Assembly (NCBI RefSeq): GCF_004000865.1
Contig: NZ_BIMB01000002.1
Span: 1 to 64,000 of the forward strand
DNA length: 64,000 nt
Direction of reading: 5' to 3'
From: Paenibacillus elgii NBRC 100335
Lineage (GTDB): Bacteria > Bacillota > Bacilli > Paenibacillales > NBRC-103111
The translations under genes and the position numbers were made by a program. The notes under the pieces were generated by a model, which worked only from the letters and a program-made list of their open reading frames with translations, did not search any database and was not told the origin of the DNA. Numbering within the stretch: the stretch's first letter is position 1; the number at the start of each line of letters is the position of its first letter. Shown here piece after piece: positions 33,565 through 44,703 of this stretch.

Positions 33565-34485
33565 CTAAACCTCTCTTTTATCTTCAGGACGATAAATGAT
33601 TCTCACATAATCTGAATCTTTACTATCCATATCGCCCAAGTATCTTCTTTCATGCTCCGGGATAAGCTCGTACAGTTCCTTAAGTTTCTCCCTAGAATAG
33701 TCAGAAGGATATTCAAGATATCTATAATAGGCTTCTCTACATTTTTCTAATGACGTTTTCTTATCATTCAGTTCAGAGTATAGATCGATTAGTTCCTTAT
33801 ACTTATCTTCTTGTTCAGTTGCATAAAGCCCCTTTTCAAGCGTTACTTTCGCAAAATTATCCAAAACAATTTCAGTTGGAGTATTGAAATCGGTGAAGAA
33901 AGTTCCATTTCTAAATAATTGTTCTAATTCAGATAAATCATAATTAAATTCAAAACTCGAATTATAACAAGTCACTCGTCCATCTTTATAAACCACTAAA
34001 TTTACCAAATAACTGATGTCCTTGTGGTTCATAAAGATCGTGAACCCTTTACCATCAATTGTTTGATAAAACATTTCACTTTTCACATAAAAATCTTTTG
34101 CTTCGGGTGAGTATGTAACTTTCCTCTTTTCCAATAATTCCTTTTCGTGTTTTGAAATAGTGTAAATATTACTCATTTTAGGATTTAGCTTTTCTATTGT
34201 ATTCTTTATCTGCATATAATAACTTTTTTTGTCATAATTCCATCTTGCTGATTTAATTTTATATGCTCCTAACCCAAAAATGGATAGAATCTCTCCATTC
34301 GGAACATTTGGAACAAGCCAATTGATTTCTATTTTTTCTTTGAGCCCTTTTAAATCAACTAACTCCCAACAATTGATCATTCCATCTTCGTATACATCAA
34401 GATTTATATAGTGATATTGCATATTTTTAATAATACCCGGGATACGAGTACCCTCTATTGTTTTTTGTCTACTAATTTTTTGCAT
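33565..34485 (-). CDS. hypothetical protein, possible immunity-type family
   Basis: A 306-residue soluble protein. Two similar halves are suggested: a beta-rich N-terminal part (MQYHYINLDVYEDGMINCWE) and a later part with LVNLVVYKDGRVTCYN. A helical C-terminus ending RPEDKREV follows. The duplication points to repeated small domains. I do not recognise the family. The next minus-strand gene (34472-34675) overlaps its start by 14 bases. Confidence 0.65.
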   Translation of the reverse strand: MQKISRQKTIEGTRIPGIIKNMQYHYINLDVYEDGMINCWELVDLKGLKEKIEINWLVPNVPNGEILSIFGLGAYKIKSARWNYDKKSYYMQIKNTIEKLNPKMSNIYTISKHEKELLEKRKVTYSPEAKDFYVKSEMFYQTIDGKGFTIFMNHKDISYLVNLVVYKDGRVTCYNSSFEFNYDLSELEQLFRNGTFFTDFNTPTEIVLDNFAKVTLEKGLYATEQEDKYKELIDLYSELNDKKTSLEKCREAYYRYLEYPSDYSREKLKELYELIPEHERRYLGDMDSKDSDYVRIIYRPEDKREV

Positions 34486-34675
34486 TGGAATGATAACCCT
34501 CCAAAATAGAGATTGTTACTAGAATAATGAGCAATATAAGTATAACAAATTGTAGAAATTTGGATTGTTTCGGAGTAATTATATTATTAGATAAGAGATA
34601 CTCATTAATAGAACGTAATACGAACATGGTTATTAGAATTAGTACAGCGCGAATTAATTTATCTGTTATGTCCAA
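34472..34675 (-). CDS. small membrane protein
   Basis: A 67-residue protein with hydrophobic helices at about 8-26 and 40-58. It overlaps the start of the 306-residue hypothetical gene by 14 bases, indicating coupled translation. AT-rich. Function unknown. Confidence 0.55.
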   Translation of the reverse strand: MDITDKLIRAVLILITMFVLRSINEYLLSNNIITPKQSKFLQFVILILLIILVTISILEGYHSNAKN

Positions 34676-34725
34676 CTTTGAAATACTCCCTTAACGCAGC
34701 TCCAATAAAATGGATTTTTCATTGC

Positions 34726-34923
34726 CTATTTCTTTCTTTTGAACACACAAATGACTTCTTTTGAAGATCCTTGATGTTGGCTTGTATCAAAGCAGGATAC
34801 AAGTTCCCATCCATTTGATCCCATTGCATTAAGTTCGTTGTCAAATTCTTTTATATCTAACGTTCCTCCAGTAAAGAAACCTTTTGTGAAGAACTTAAGA
34901 GTTCTATATTCCCATCGTTCCAT
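34726..34923 (-). CDS. DUF4177 domain protein
   Basis: A 65-residue protein that is nearly all one DUF4177 domain. It begins WEYRTLKF, has LDIKEFDNELNAMGSNGWEL in the middle and ends VICVFKRKK. The family is widespread and without known function. It sits in the AT-rich accessory stretch between small membrane and barstar-like genes. Confidence 0.8.
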   Translation of the reverse strand: MERWEYRTLKFFTKGFFTGGTLDIKEFDNELNAMGSNGWELVSCFDTSQHQGSSKEVICVFKRKK

Positions 34924-34975
34924 AGCTCCATATTCCTTTCTTTTATCTGAATAAAGGCGCTGGCCATAAAATCTA

Positions 34976-35827
34976 TTAATCAGATACTATTTTTACACCT
35001 CTGTATTCTAGTGTTTCAACAAGAGCCTCTATAAGTGGCCTATTAGCCCGTTCTTCAAAATAAAACTCTGGTTCGTATACAAGTTTATTTATAAAACGTC
35101 GTCTATAATTAACTTGCTTCCTCCATGAATGTTTATCTAAGTACTTTTGAGCGACACCGTAATTCTTCCATGTAAGAGTGAACGGTCCGGTAGTACCAAA
35201 TCCCCCACATAAGCAATCATTCAGCGAGGGTAGATCAAAACCAAAATAGCCTCCAGGACCATTGATCGCTTCTCCCATTGCGCAAAAGAAGGAGGGATAA
35301 TCCGTCACGTATGTTCCATCTAAAAAGAAATTCTCTTTTTCACTATCTCTATTCCATTCCCGTGTAGTCAGATTATAGTTTTTGACAGCTTTGAGCCATG
35401 CTCTTCTCCCTGGTACATCTAGAATGGCCCATTCATTGATATGTACAGGAGGAGATATTCTCCACTTGTTCCAAATTTCTATTTCCGTATGATTTGCAAA
35501 CGATTCTAAAGAGCCTTTAAATTGAATATCCAGCAAATCCTCTGGAAATCCGATTTTATGATAATAAATTTCATCATATATGAGGAATGTATAACTCCCT
35601 ATGGGATTCTTGTCATTATCGAGAATACAGACATCCACCGATCTATTCATCGATTGTTTTTTTCTTACAATATATTCCTTAAACTCGTTGCAAAAAACAA
35701 ACTGTTTACATTGGATTTTATGATATAAATGATCCTCATCTTCATAGATCTTTCCGCTCAGACCTACGATTTCACTACAATATCCGATTGTTAATTCACT
35801 GTCATGATCAAGAATGGAGTAGTTCAA
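34976..35827 (-). CDS. barstar-domain protein
   Basis: A 283-residue protein. The C-terminal third (about residues 165-275) is a barstar-like RNase inhibitor domain: LDGTYVTDYPSFFCAMGEAI, then NGPGGYFGFDLPSLNDCLCG, then GFGTTGPFTLTWKN. The N-terminal 160 residues are unfamiliar. Barstar domains bind and block barnase-type or related toxin nucleases, so this is probably an immunity protein. No matching RNase toxin is in the window, which is common for orphan immunity genes in polymorphic-toxin loci. Confidence 0.82.
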   Translation of the reverse strand: MNYSILDHDSELTIGYCSEIVGLSGKIYEDEDHLYHKIQCKQFVFCNEFKEYIVRKKQSMNRSVDVCILDNDKNPIGSYTFLIYDEIYYHKIGFPEDLLDIQFKGSLESFANHTEIEIWNKWRISPPVHINEWAILDVPGRRAWLKAVKNYNLTTREWNRDSEKENFFLDGTYVTDYPSFFCAMGEAINGPGGYFGFDLPSLNDCLCGGFGTTGPFTLTWKNYGVAQKYLDKHSWRKQVNYRRRFINKLVYEPEFYFEERANRPLIEALVETLEYRGVKIVSD

Positions 35828-35912
35828 TTTTTCGCTTTATCTCCCACATTAACATTGATTTTTTCCACACACGGGACTTCCATAATATGGTAATCACAAG
35901 AAATCCGTTTCA

Positions 35913-36641
35913 TTAGAAATCACACTCATCTATTGTATTGGTCAATTCAGCCCATCTAGCCGATAATAACTTGGCATAATCCAGCGAAAATAACCCATAG
36001 TATCCTAATGAATATCCGTCATTAACCTCTATTAATAGGGTTTGCCCTTTATCTGTTAATCCAAAATCTACTGCATATCCTTTAGGAGCAGTTCTGTATT
36101 CTTTGACAACATCTTCAACCACTTTATAATCATATTGTACTCTCCAGTCGCCTCTATATCTTCGAATGTCTAAAATCCTTCCGTATCTAACAAAACATCT
36201 CCATTCTGCTACAAAGTTCACAACCTCCGAACATAAAATCTCTGGATCTTCACCATATGTACCACAACCAATTAAATCCTTAGTACTTCTAACTACTACC
36301 CCTGTAAATTTTTTATCCTCTACTGGTTTTATAAATACATTCCAATTCTCAGGGTTATTCGCGATTATGCTTAGTTTGGAATTCCAAACCTTTCTGCCTA
36401 GGTAACCCCTTAATTCCTCTGGATAGTCAATTTCAGGTGTAATTATGCTATGTTTAAAAAGTGCTTTTCTCACATCGTCAACATAGCCAACAACTATATC
36501 CTCTTTTTTACTATCAGATAATTCTGCTATATTTTTGAAATAATTAATTTCAAATCCCATTTGTTTAAATCCGTCGTAGGCTGCATAAAAATTGTGGCTT
36601 GCAATTTCGTTGTCAAAATTATTTCTTATAAATATCTTCAT
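35913..36641 (-). CDS. ATP-grasp domain protein
   Basis: A 242-residue protein matching the short ATP-grasp group annotated DUF4343. VFIKPVEDKKFTGVVV is the nucleotide-binding strand pair, CSEVVNFVAEWRCFV follows, and AVDFGLTDKGQTLLIEVNDG carries the metal-binding Glu and Asn. The fold ligates a carboxylate with ATP. The substrate may be a peptide or protein. AT-rich and alone. Confidence 0.82.
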   Translation of the reverse strand: MKIFIRNNFDNEIASHNFYAAYDGFKQMGFEINYFKNIAELSDSKKEDIVVGYVDDVRKALFKHSIITPEIDYPEELRGYLGRKVWNSKLSIIANNPENWNVFIKPVEDKKFTGVVVRSTKDLIGCGTYGEDPEILCSEVVNFVAEWRCFVRYGRILDIRRYRGDWRVQYDYKVVEDVVKEYRTAPKGYAVDFGLTDKGQTLLIEVNDGYSLGYYGLFSLDYAKLLSARWAELTNTIDECDF

Positions 36642-36888
36642 TTAAGCACCTACATTCAAAGTGGTCTTGGTTTTCGAGTTGTTTCAATAGTAAAATTATA
36701 CCACATCTCATAAGACAGAAGTCGAAAAAGGTAGATCGTTTCAATCGTTGTGTAACTCAAGCATAAGGAATATACTTGGAATATGTGGAAGGGGGCTGAA
36801 AAACATGGAGTTCACAATCGGAAAATTCAAATAATCTATGGTGGTTCCTATACAAGCGACCACCAATTCTAAAGACAGGTGGTTACAT

Positions 36889-37308
36889 ATGTCGAATAAA
36901 CCGTACGAAATCATCGAACGTCCCCCAACCGTTCTGGAACATAAAACACTATGGGAGGCGGTTGGTTGGGGACAAGTCAATATAGAAATGACCGAGCAAT
37001 CCATTGCTAATTCAGTATATTGTTTAGTTGCAATAAGCGCCGGAAACGTAATCGGTATGGGACGGATTGTCGGCGATGGAGCAATGTACTATTATATACA
37101 AGACGTAGCTGTATTACCCGAGTATCAAAATATGGGAATAGGCAAGCAAATTATCGAGAAGCTGCTGAACTTTATAAATGATCATTGTTCTGGAGCCGGT
37201 TTTGTCGGTCTATTCGCCTCACATGGAAAAGACGCATTTTACGAAAAATTCGGATTCAAAAACCATTCTCCCGGCATGACAGGGATGTTCTTGGTAGTAG
37301 GCGATTGA
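36889..37308 (+). CDS. GNAT family N-acetyltransferase
   Basis: A 139-residue GNAT protein. VLPEYQNMGIGKQII is the acetyl-CoA loop, and the protein ends with GKDAFYEKFGFKNHSPGMTG, typical of the YhbS/PA4866-like subgroup. The ATG at 36889 follows AGGTGG. Upstream, CCACC (36860-36864) can pair either with GGTGG at 36840-36844 or with GGTGG in the ribosome binding site (36878-36882), a possible but weak translational switch. Substrate unknown. Confidence 0.85.
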   Translation: MSNKPYEIIERPPTVLEHKTLWEAVGWGQVNIEMTEQSIANSVYCLVAISAGNVIGMGRIVGDGAMYYYIQDVAVLPEYQNMGIGKQIIEKLLNFINDHCSGAGFVGLFASHGKDAFYEKFGFKNHSPGMTGMFLVVGD

Positions 37309-37320
37309 TCTAATAAAACA

Positions 37321-37370
37321 AACAGCGTAGTCCGGGACATGAAAATAAAGCCCTAGACTACGCTGTTTTT
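37321..37370. terminator. bidirectional terminator
   Basis: AACAGCGTAGTC and GACTACGCTGTT form a 12-bp stem with T-runs on both strands. It lies between the convergent GNAT and anti-sigma-like genes and serves both. Confidence 0.85.
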
Positions 37371-37414
37371 ATTCAACTATCGATATCCTAGCCAATCTCA
37401 TCCGCCTTAACTTG

Positions 37415-38482
37415 CTACTTCTTCAATGTTGTTTCATTTTTGTGTTCAATAACGTAGACTACTTTTGGTTCAATTTCTTTCATCATTTGTTCCATGAAAG
37501 GTTTGCTATTTTCTTCAGCTGGAAACTGTTTTTCAACCTGTGTTTTTGCAATCACATCAATCACTTGTTGTTTAGAGACATTTTTGGAAGCTGCAACCTC
37601 CACAACAGATTTATCTTTTGCTAATTCTTGTTTTAAATCTGTCGGGCTCATTTTTAGCAATGAAAATAGTTTTTCATCGTTTAAAAAGTCATCAGCAAAA
37701 TAATCAGGCTTGCCATTTTTGGAGAAATAACCTTCTACTTTATTGATTGAAGGTGTCGTCTCACCTCCGACCACCCCAACACTGATTGAATTGCCCTGAA
37801 CAAATACTTGGTAGAACGGTGTTTTTGATCCCTTTTTGGTGTAATTCAACATAAACGTTTTTTGATCCGAGTTCTCCATTTGCTCCATAGCAACCTCGTA
37901 CTCTTTGATGTTGCCATACATTTTATCAATAAGGGAATTTACCTTCGCCTTGATTTGCTGATCGCTTAAAGTAATGAGCGGCTTCTCCTTAGGCTCCCAA
38001 TTCTCTTGAGTCAGGTCTTGGATCTCACCCGTAATACCGTTAGTATGAAGGGTAACCTTTTTGCCGGTTCCTCCTTTTTCCTGCAGTACGATGCTTTGTT
38101 GGATCGTTTTCGTACCGGTTGAATTCGTGGAGTCTCCAAGGTAGCTTGCATCGATAATCTCAAACGATTTTGTTTCGGGAAATGCGCTATACAGCTTCTC
38201 AAGTGTTGCTTTGCCGACCTCGTCCACCTTGACTTGTTCAGCAGTCATTGGTTTTCTCGTAAGCATTTCAATCAGGGGAGGGGCCGCAAATGCCGCGGTT
38301 GGAATCAAAATCGCAGCGGCAACTAATCCGCCAATTAATCGTTTTTTCATGGGTTTTTCGCTCCTTTTTCGTTGTACATATTGAGAATACGATTGTTCAA
38401 TTCGTTTGGTAATGGCCGGAGGGCACTCCATCGTTTCTGCCTCTTTGAGCAGATGTTCACGGATTTTTCGTTCAATAGGCAT
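37415..38482 (-). CDS. probable membrane anti-sigma factor
   Basis: A 355-residue protein with a cytoplasmic N-terminus of about 45 residues (helical, rich in charged residues), one membrane helix (about 49-68) and a large external region. The external part includes TLHTNGITGEIQDLTQENW and a C-terminal region of repeated helices. It overlaps the ECF sigma gene by 11 bases and is downstream of it, the standard place for a cognate anti-sigma factor. No zinc-binding HxxxCxxC motif is visible, so it is not a ZAS-type protein. The role is inferred from context. Confidence 0.75.
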   Translation of the reverse strand: MPIERKIREHLLKEAETMECPPAITKRIEQSYSQYVQRKRSEKPMKKRLIGGLVAAAILIPTAAFAAPPLIEMLTRKPMTAEQVKVDEVGKATLEKLYSAFPETKSFEIIDASYLGDSTNSTGTKTIQQSIVLQEKGGTGKKVTLHTNGITGEIQDLTQENWEPKEKPLITLSDQQIKAKVNSLIDKMYGNIKEYEVAMEQMENSDQKTFMLNYTKKGSKTPFYQVFVQGNSISVGVVGGETTPSINKVEGYFSKNGKPDYFADDFLNDEKLFSLLKMSPTDLKQELAKDKSVVEVAASKNVSKQQVIDVIAKTQVEKQFPAEENSKPFMEQMMKEIEPKVVYVIEHKNETTLKK

Positions 38483-39047
38483 TGGTCTTTTCCATCCTTT
38501 CCGGGAGGAGATTCCCTATGTTTTTTCGAAGCGCCTGGAGACCAGCATGATATCTGGACTTGACTGTACCCAGCGGAATACCAAGCAATGTCGCGATTTC
38601 CTCAAGAGTATAGTCGTGAAAAAAGCGGAGGATAATCACCGTTCGCTGTTTGTCAGTCAGTTTTTGGATTGCCTGCGATATCTCTTGGTTCGTCCCCTCC
38701 ATGATCACAGTGGGCTCATCCCAATGATGCTCTTCCCGAGAAAAGATACGAATGCGTTCAAAAATTCGGAATCTCCTCCAGCTCTTGACCCGAAATCTCT
38801 GCACTTGGCGGATGACCAAGCCGTGCAGCCAGAAGTGGAAAGGACGGTTCGTATCGTAATTGGCAAGTGAGGTCCACATTTGCATATAGATCTCGTTCAT
38901 GACATCTTCCCGATCCTGCTGATGATCCACCAGAAAGGAGACGGTCCGGTATACATCCCGATAGGTGGCATCATACATCGTTTGAAACGCCTGTTGATCA
39001 CCATCTTTCATTTTTAAGAGTAACTGGTACATATACTCACTTTGCAT
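38472..39047 (-). CDS. ECF-type RNA polymerase sigma factor
   Basis: A 191-residue sigma-70 family protein. Region 2 (about 10-80) contains LVDHQQDREDVMNEIYMQMW. Region 4 (about 115-175) has AIQKLTDKQRTVIILRFFHD and EEIATLLGIPLGTVKSRYHA. Length and lack of region 3 are ECF features. The downstream overlapping gene is probably its anti-sigma factor. A possible self-type promoter lies upstream at 39101. Confidence 0.92.
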   Translation of the reverse strand: MQSEYMYQLLLKMKDGDQQAFQTMYDATYRDVYRTVSFLVDHQQDREDVMNEIYMQMWTSLANYDTNRPFHFWLHGLVIRQVQRFRVKSWRRFRIFERIRIFSREEHHWDEPTVIMEGTNQEISQAIQKLTDKQRTVIILRFFHDYTLEEIATLLGIPLGTVKSRYHAGLQALRKNIGNLLPERMEKTNAY

Positions 39048-39082
39048 TCAGAGGGCCCTCCTGAGTAAGCAGCTTACACCCT

Positions 39083-39110
39083 ATATTGTCTCTATATCGG
39101 AAAAAGGTTC
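39083..39110 (-). promoter_or_regulatory. candidate ECF-type promoter
   Basis: On the minus strand GAACCTTTTT (39110-39101) resembles the AAC-containing -35 element of ECF promoters, with GACAATAT following at -10 spacing. Located about 40-60 bases before the sigma gene, which suits autoregulation. The match is loose. Confidence 0.35.
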
Positions 39111-39177
39111 GGTTCTTTATTCCCAATAGCAAAGAGGGGTTCGCACCCCTCTTCTTTAAAAGACAAGCGTATTCAGC

Positions 39178-41499
39178 TCAAACGGACATCGTCTCCCGAA
39201 CCGGAATCGTCACGACAAGCTTCGTTCCGGCGCCCTCGCGCGAATCGAGCTCCAGCCGCCCGTTCAGATGCAGGACGCGGCCTTTCATCTGCTCTACGCC
39301 CATCCCGGAAGATCCAATCTCCATGCGACGCGCTTCCGTACTTTTGAATCCGACACCGTCATCCTCATAAGTTAATACAAAAGCATGGTCCGCGACAGTC
39401 ATGGTAAACGTTACATTTGAAGCGTGCGAATGCTTTTTCGCGTTGTTAAGCAGCTCCTGAATGATGCGAAAAATATGCTTCTTCGTCGTCAAATCCTTCG
39501 CTTCAATGGCGGAAGCCCTCTCCTCCTTGAACTTGAGCACGAACGGCGCGTGGTACGCTTCCTTGTCGAGATACGACCTTACCGTTTCGATCAGCCCAAT
39601 TTCCTTCAGCAGAAACGGGTTCAATTCGAAGCAGCTTTGGCGCAGACTGTTGTTGATCATCTCTACGAAATTGACGATGTTGTTCAGATGCTCTTTATCT
39701 TCTTTATTCATCGCGTATTTGTCCAGCAAAGAAATGAATCTCCGTTTGAGGAAAAACAAATCCTGCATCGTCGTGTCGTGCAGATCGGCTGCGATCCGCA
39801 GCCGCTCCTCTTCCTGCAATTCGAACATGACTTTGCGGAACCACTGAATATCCTGCGCCGATTGCTCATTCGGAAGCTGCGAAGCAAGAAGCTGCATTTT
39901 CGCAGTCAACTTGCGTATCAGGTGAACATTCTCCAAACTGACCTCCAGGTACGAGGTAATCAAATGCAGCCATTGAATCTCTTCTTTGCCGAGCAAGGTA
40001 TTCGCTTTATTCCGCGTGATAACCAAATAGCTGGTATATTGTTCATGCCGGTGAATCTCGATACAGGTGTACAGCGGGTGTTCGGACAAAGCCGACGTTT
40101 GGAGCAGCTGTTTAACTTCGGCCGCATCGATGTCCCCTTCAGCGATGATCTCGGTATCATGCTCGTACCGGAATACAATGGCCCCGCCCATCACTTCAAG
40201 CGTCTGAACAATATCGACAAGTACGATGTCCTTCAGCTCGCGAAAGCTTGAGATGACTCCTAGGTTCTTGGAAATTTTCTTCAAAGCGGTACGCAGCCTG
40301 AACTTTCTCGGAAATAAAAACGCTTCAAGTCTCGTTGTAAAATATTCAACCGAATATAGAACGAAGGAAATCATGGCGACAGAGCCTGCAAAAACAAACA
40401 AGATCTGCTTTTCATCGGCCAGATTTTGAAATAGGAATGCGAAGATTGCGGTAAACAATCCCGACGGCACAAGGGCAAGCAGACAAGCAAAACCGAAGCG
40501 TCGTAGCACCAGACCGATATCGTACAATTGGTTCGAGGCAATCAAGTATGCGAATGAGATCGGGAAGTATAAAATGAACCAACTTGTATAGATGGCATCT
40601 ATTATTCGATAGGAGGCAATCAATTCAGGGATAAACGAGAAACAGATAACCGGTAAAAACGAAATAAATAAGGAGAATAAAACACTCTTAACAATACTTG
40701 ATAAATAAGACTTTTCTCTGCGTACTTTGAAATACAATACTATCAGGATGCCGATATTGAACATGAAGCCCGCAATAAAACATAACAAAGTAAAGGCACC
40801 TGTATATTTATAAATGGTGGACGTCAGTGGCGGATAGAAATGTAAGGCATTTATTCCGGTCCATATAATAAAGATACAGTACCAGTAGTTCAGAATCCAT
40901 GCAGGTAACCGGATATTTCCTTTTTCCCTAAAAAAAACAACTAGAAAATGAAAAAAAATAAGTGGCAGTAAAATCATAAACTCACTCATTAGAAACTTTC
41001 CAACAATATCTCCTCGTACAGAAGCTCCCAAGCTCATGTAAATGATTGCACATGTAAGAAAGACAACGGCTAGAAACTGAGCCGATTTAGAATGTCGCAT
41101 CTTCACAAACAACAATCCAGCCATAAACAAACATAAACCTTCCTCAAGTAAGGGAACAATATCGTAGGTCATGTCGTTTGGGTTATCAATTAGAACTTCG
41201 TGCTCAAGCCCATCGCGAAAAATAATTAATTTTTCGGCTTGCTCCACTGATCCCCATCTAGAAATCATAAGATTTACATTAGATGCTTCTCCATCTATTT
41301 GTTTGACGATATCTCCAATTTTTATGTCAAGATTACTAGCAGCGCCTTCCTTGGATATTTCTGTAATAACCCACTCATTTTGTTGATTTAGTTCAAGATC
41401 AATTCCGATAAAAATGAATTTAAATACGGTAGAAGAGCACCAAATTTGAATCCCCGCAAAAATCGCTAAAAACAACCAGACTACAATTTTATTTTGCAT
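39178..41499 (-). CDS. ComP-like sensor histidine kinase with PDZ-like domain
   Basis: A 773-residue membrane kinase. One N-terminal helix is followed by an external PDZ-like segment (about 30-105, WVITEISKEGAASNLDIKIG) and seven to eight further helices up to about residue 400. A cytoplasmic GAF-like stretch leads to a HisKA_3 domain with phosphorylatable His in ERLRIAADLHDTTMQDLFFL. An HATPase_c domain follows (IQELLNNAKKHSHA, DDGVGF, GSSGMGVEQMKGRV). This is the architecture of ComP, the receptor for the ComX pheromone. No response regulator gene is next to it. A small peptide gene is divergent at 41582. Confidence 0.9.
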   Translation of the reverse strand: MQNKIVVWLFLAIFAGIQIWCSSTVFKFIFIGIDLELNQQNEWVITEISKEGAASNLDIKIGDIVKQIDGEASNVNLMISRWGSVEQAEKLIIFRDGLEHEVLIDNPNDMTYDIVPLLEEGLCLFMAGLLFVKMRHSKSAQFLAVVFLTCAIIYMSLGASVRGDIVGKFLMSEFMILLPLIFFHFLVVFFREKGNIRLPAWILNYWYCIFIIWTGINALHFYPPLTSTIYKYTGAFTLLCFIAGFMFNIGILIVLYFKVRREKSYLSSIVKSVLFSLFISFLPVICFSFIPELIASYRIIDAIYTSWFILYFPISFAYLIASNQLYDIGLVLRRFGFACLLALVPSGLFTAIFAFLFQNLADEKQILFVFAGSVAMISFVLYSVEYFTTRLEAFLFPRKFRLRTALKKISKNLGVISSFRELKDIVLVDIVQTLEVMGGAIVFRYEHDTEIIAEGDIDAAEVKQLLQTSALSEHPLYTCIEIHRHEQYTSYLVITRNKANTLLGKEEIQWLHLITSYLEVSLENVHLIRKLTAKMQLLASQLPNEQSAQDIQWFRKVMFELQEEERLRIAADLHDTTMQDLFFLKRRFISLLDKYAMNKEDKEHLNNIVNFVEMINNSLRQSCFELNPFLLKEIGLIETVRSYLDKEAYHAPFVLKFKEERASAIEAKDLTTKKHIFRIIQELLNNAKKHSHASNVTFTMTVADHAFVLTYEDDGVGFKSTEARRMEIGSSGMGVEQMKGRVLHLNGRLELDSREGAGTKLVVTIPVRETMSV

Positions 41500-41535
41500 A
41501 ACAACTCCCTATATACTTACTTTTGTGAAATTTCC

Positions 41536-41564
41536 TTGATATACTACTTCTAGTAAAATATGAT
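41536..41564 (+). promoter_or_regulatory. sigma-A promoter for the small peptide gene
   Basis: TTGATA (41536-41541) and TATGAT (41559-41564) are 17 bp apart. The predicted start point is about 10 bases before the ATG at 41582, so the leader would be very short. Confidence 0.5.
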
Positions 41565-41581
41565 CAGAAGGGATGTACACC

Positions 41582-41782
41582 ATGAAAACCATCCAGATAA
41601 CTTCACAGTTACACTATGTCGTCCATAAATTAAAGAACGTCGATTTGCCCCAAAATGTAAACCATCTAATAAATGATTTACCGTTATCTTCCGTAGAAAC
41701 ATATGCTGTTAATAAAATCTTCAACCAACCTATGACTACTAGATTGAATAGTTTAATAAAACCTTACGGTAAATGGTATTAA
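41582..41782 (+). CDS. small peptide gene divergent from the ComP-like kinase
   Basis: A 66-residue hydrophilic peptide. AGAAGGGA lies eight bases upstream of the ATG and a good promoter precedes it. No signal peptide or membrane helix. The C-terminus is basic and aromatic and ends KPYGKWY. ComX precursors are 55-75 residues with a Trp near the C-terminus, but no ComQ-type prenyltransferase gene is nearby and the rest does not resemble ComX clearly. It could encode a signal for the kinase; this is a hypothesis. Confidence 0.5.
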   Translation: MKTIQITSQLHYVVHKLKNVDLPQNVNHLINDLPLSSVETYAVNKIFNQPMTTRLNSLIKPYGKWY

Positions 41783-41881
41783 TTCCAAGTATTATATTAC
41801 CAAATTAATAAGGGATTGTATATCCGGTCCCGGCGAGTATAAGCTGTCTTTATTTAATTACATAAATTTAAATATACAAAA

Positions 41882-41909
41882 AGTCTCTGACTTCAAAGAG
41901 CCAGGGACT
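41882..41909 (-). terminator. second possible minus-strand terminator hairpin
   Basis: AGTCTCTG and CAGGGACT pair with one G.T. Read on the minus strand a TTTTTG tail follows. It lies past the protease terminator and may act as backup. Confidence 0.35.
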
Positions 41910-41938
41910 CGACATACCATTTACTCTGCCCTATTACC

Positions 41939-41969
41939 AAAAAAAGACCGCACCTGCTAACAGGTGCGG
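41939..41969 (-). terminator. terminator of the protease gene
   Basis: CCGCACCTG and CAGGTGCGG with a four-base loop; read on the minus strand it runs into seven T. It lies about 25 bases past the protease stop. Confidence 0.88.
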
Positions 41970-41994
41970 CCCCTTATCACTCAACTCCGGACGC

Positions 41995-44361
<2,367 letters not shown>

Positions 44362-44614
44362 TCAATCTATAAGTACTCATCCCTCCTTACATGGTTTTAT
44401 GGCAGACAAAAGCTTCTATGTGAGTACAACAAGATGTCCGCACCAGAAAACAACAAAAAAAGGATAGCTGTTCACCATAGCGAAAACGGGCTCACCCCTG
44501 GGTGTCTGCACGCGTTAGCCTATTTTGAAACCGCTTTCCTTTTTCTTAGAATACTGTAATCTTTCATTGGTGTCAATTATCCTTTGGTCAATTTTTTATA
44601 AAGTTAAGTCTGTC

Positions 44615-44672
44615 GCAGAGGTCTCCATGGCAGCCTGCCCCGGCACGGTCTTATAAACAAAAAGACCTCTGC
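44615..44672. repeat. inverted repeat with a long loop
   Basis: GCAGAGGTCT (44615-44624) and AGACCTCTGC (44663-44672) are perfect inverse copies 38 bases apart, just downstream of the acyl-CoA synthetase stop. No terminal T-run is in the right place. The rest of the gap (44350-44703) shows nothing else clear. Confidence 0.4.
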
Positions 44673-44703
44673 AGCATACTACAAAACCGCTCTATCCATC
44701 CGT

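Noticed and set aside
44615-44672. Terminator of the acyl-CoA synthetase gene
   Set aside because: The inverted repeat is perfect, but the loop is about 38 bases and the T-run is not after the second arm.
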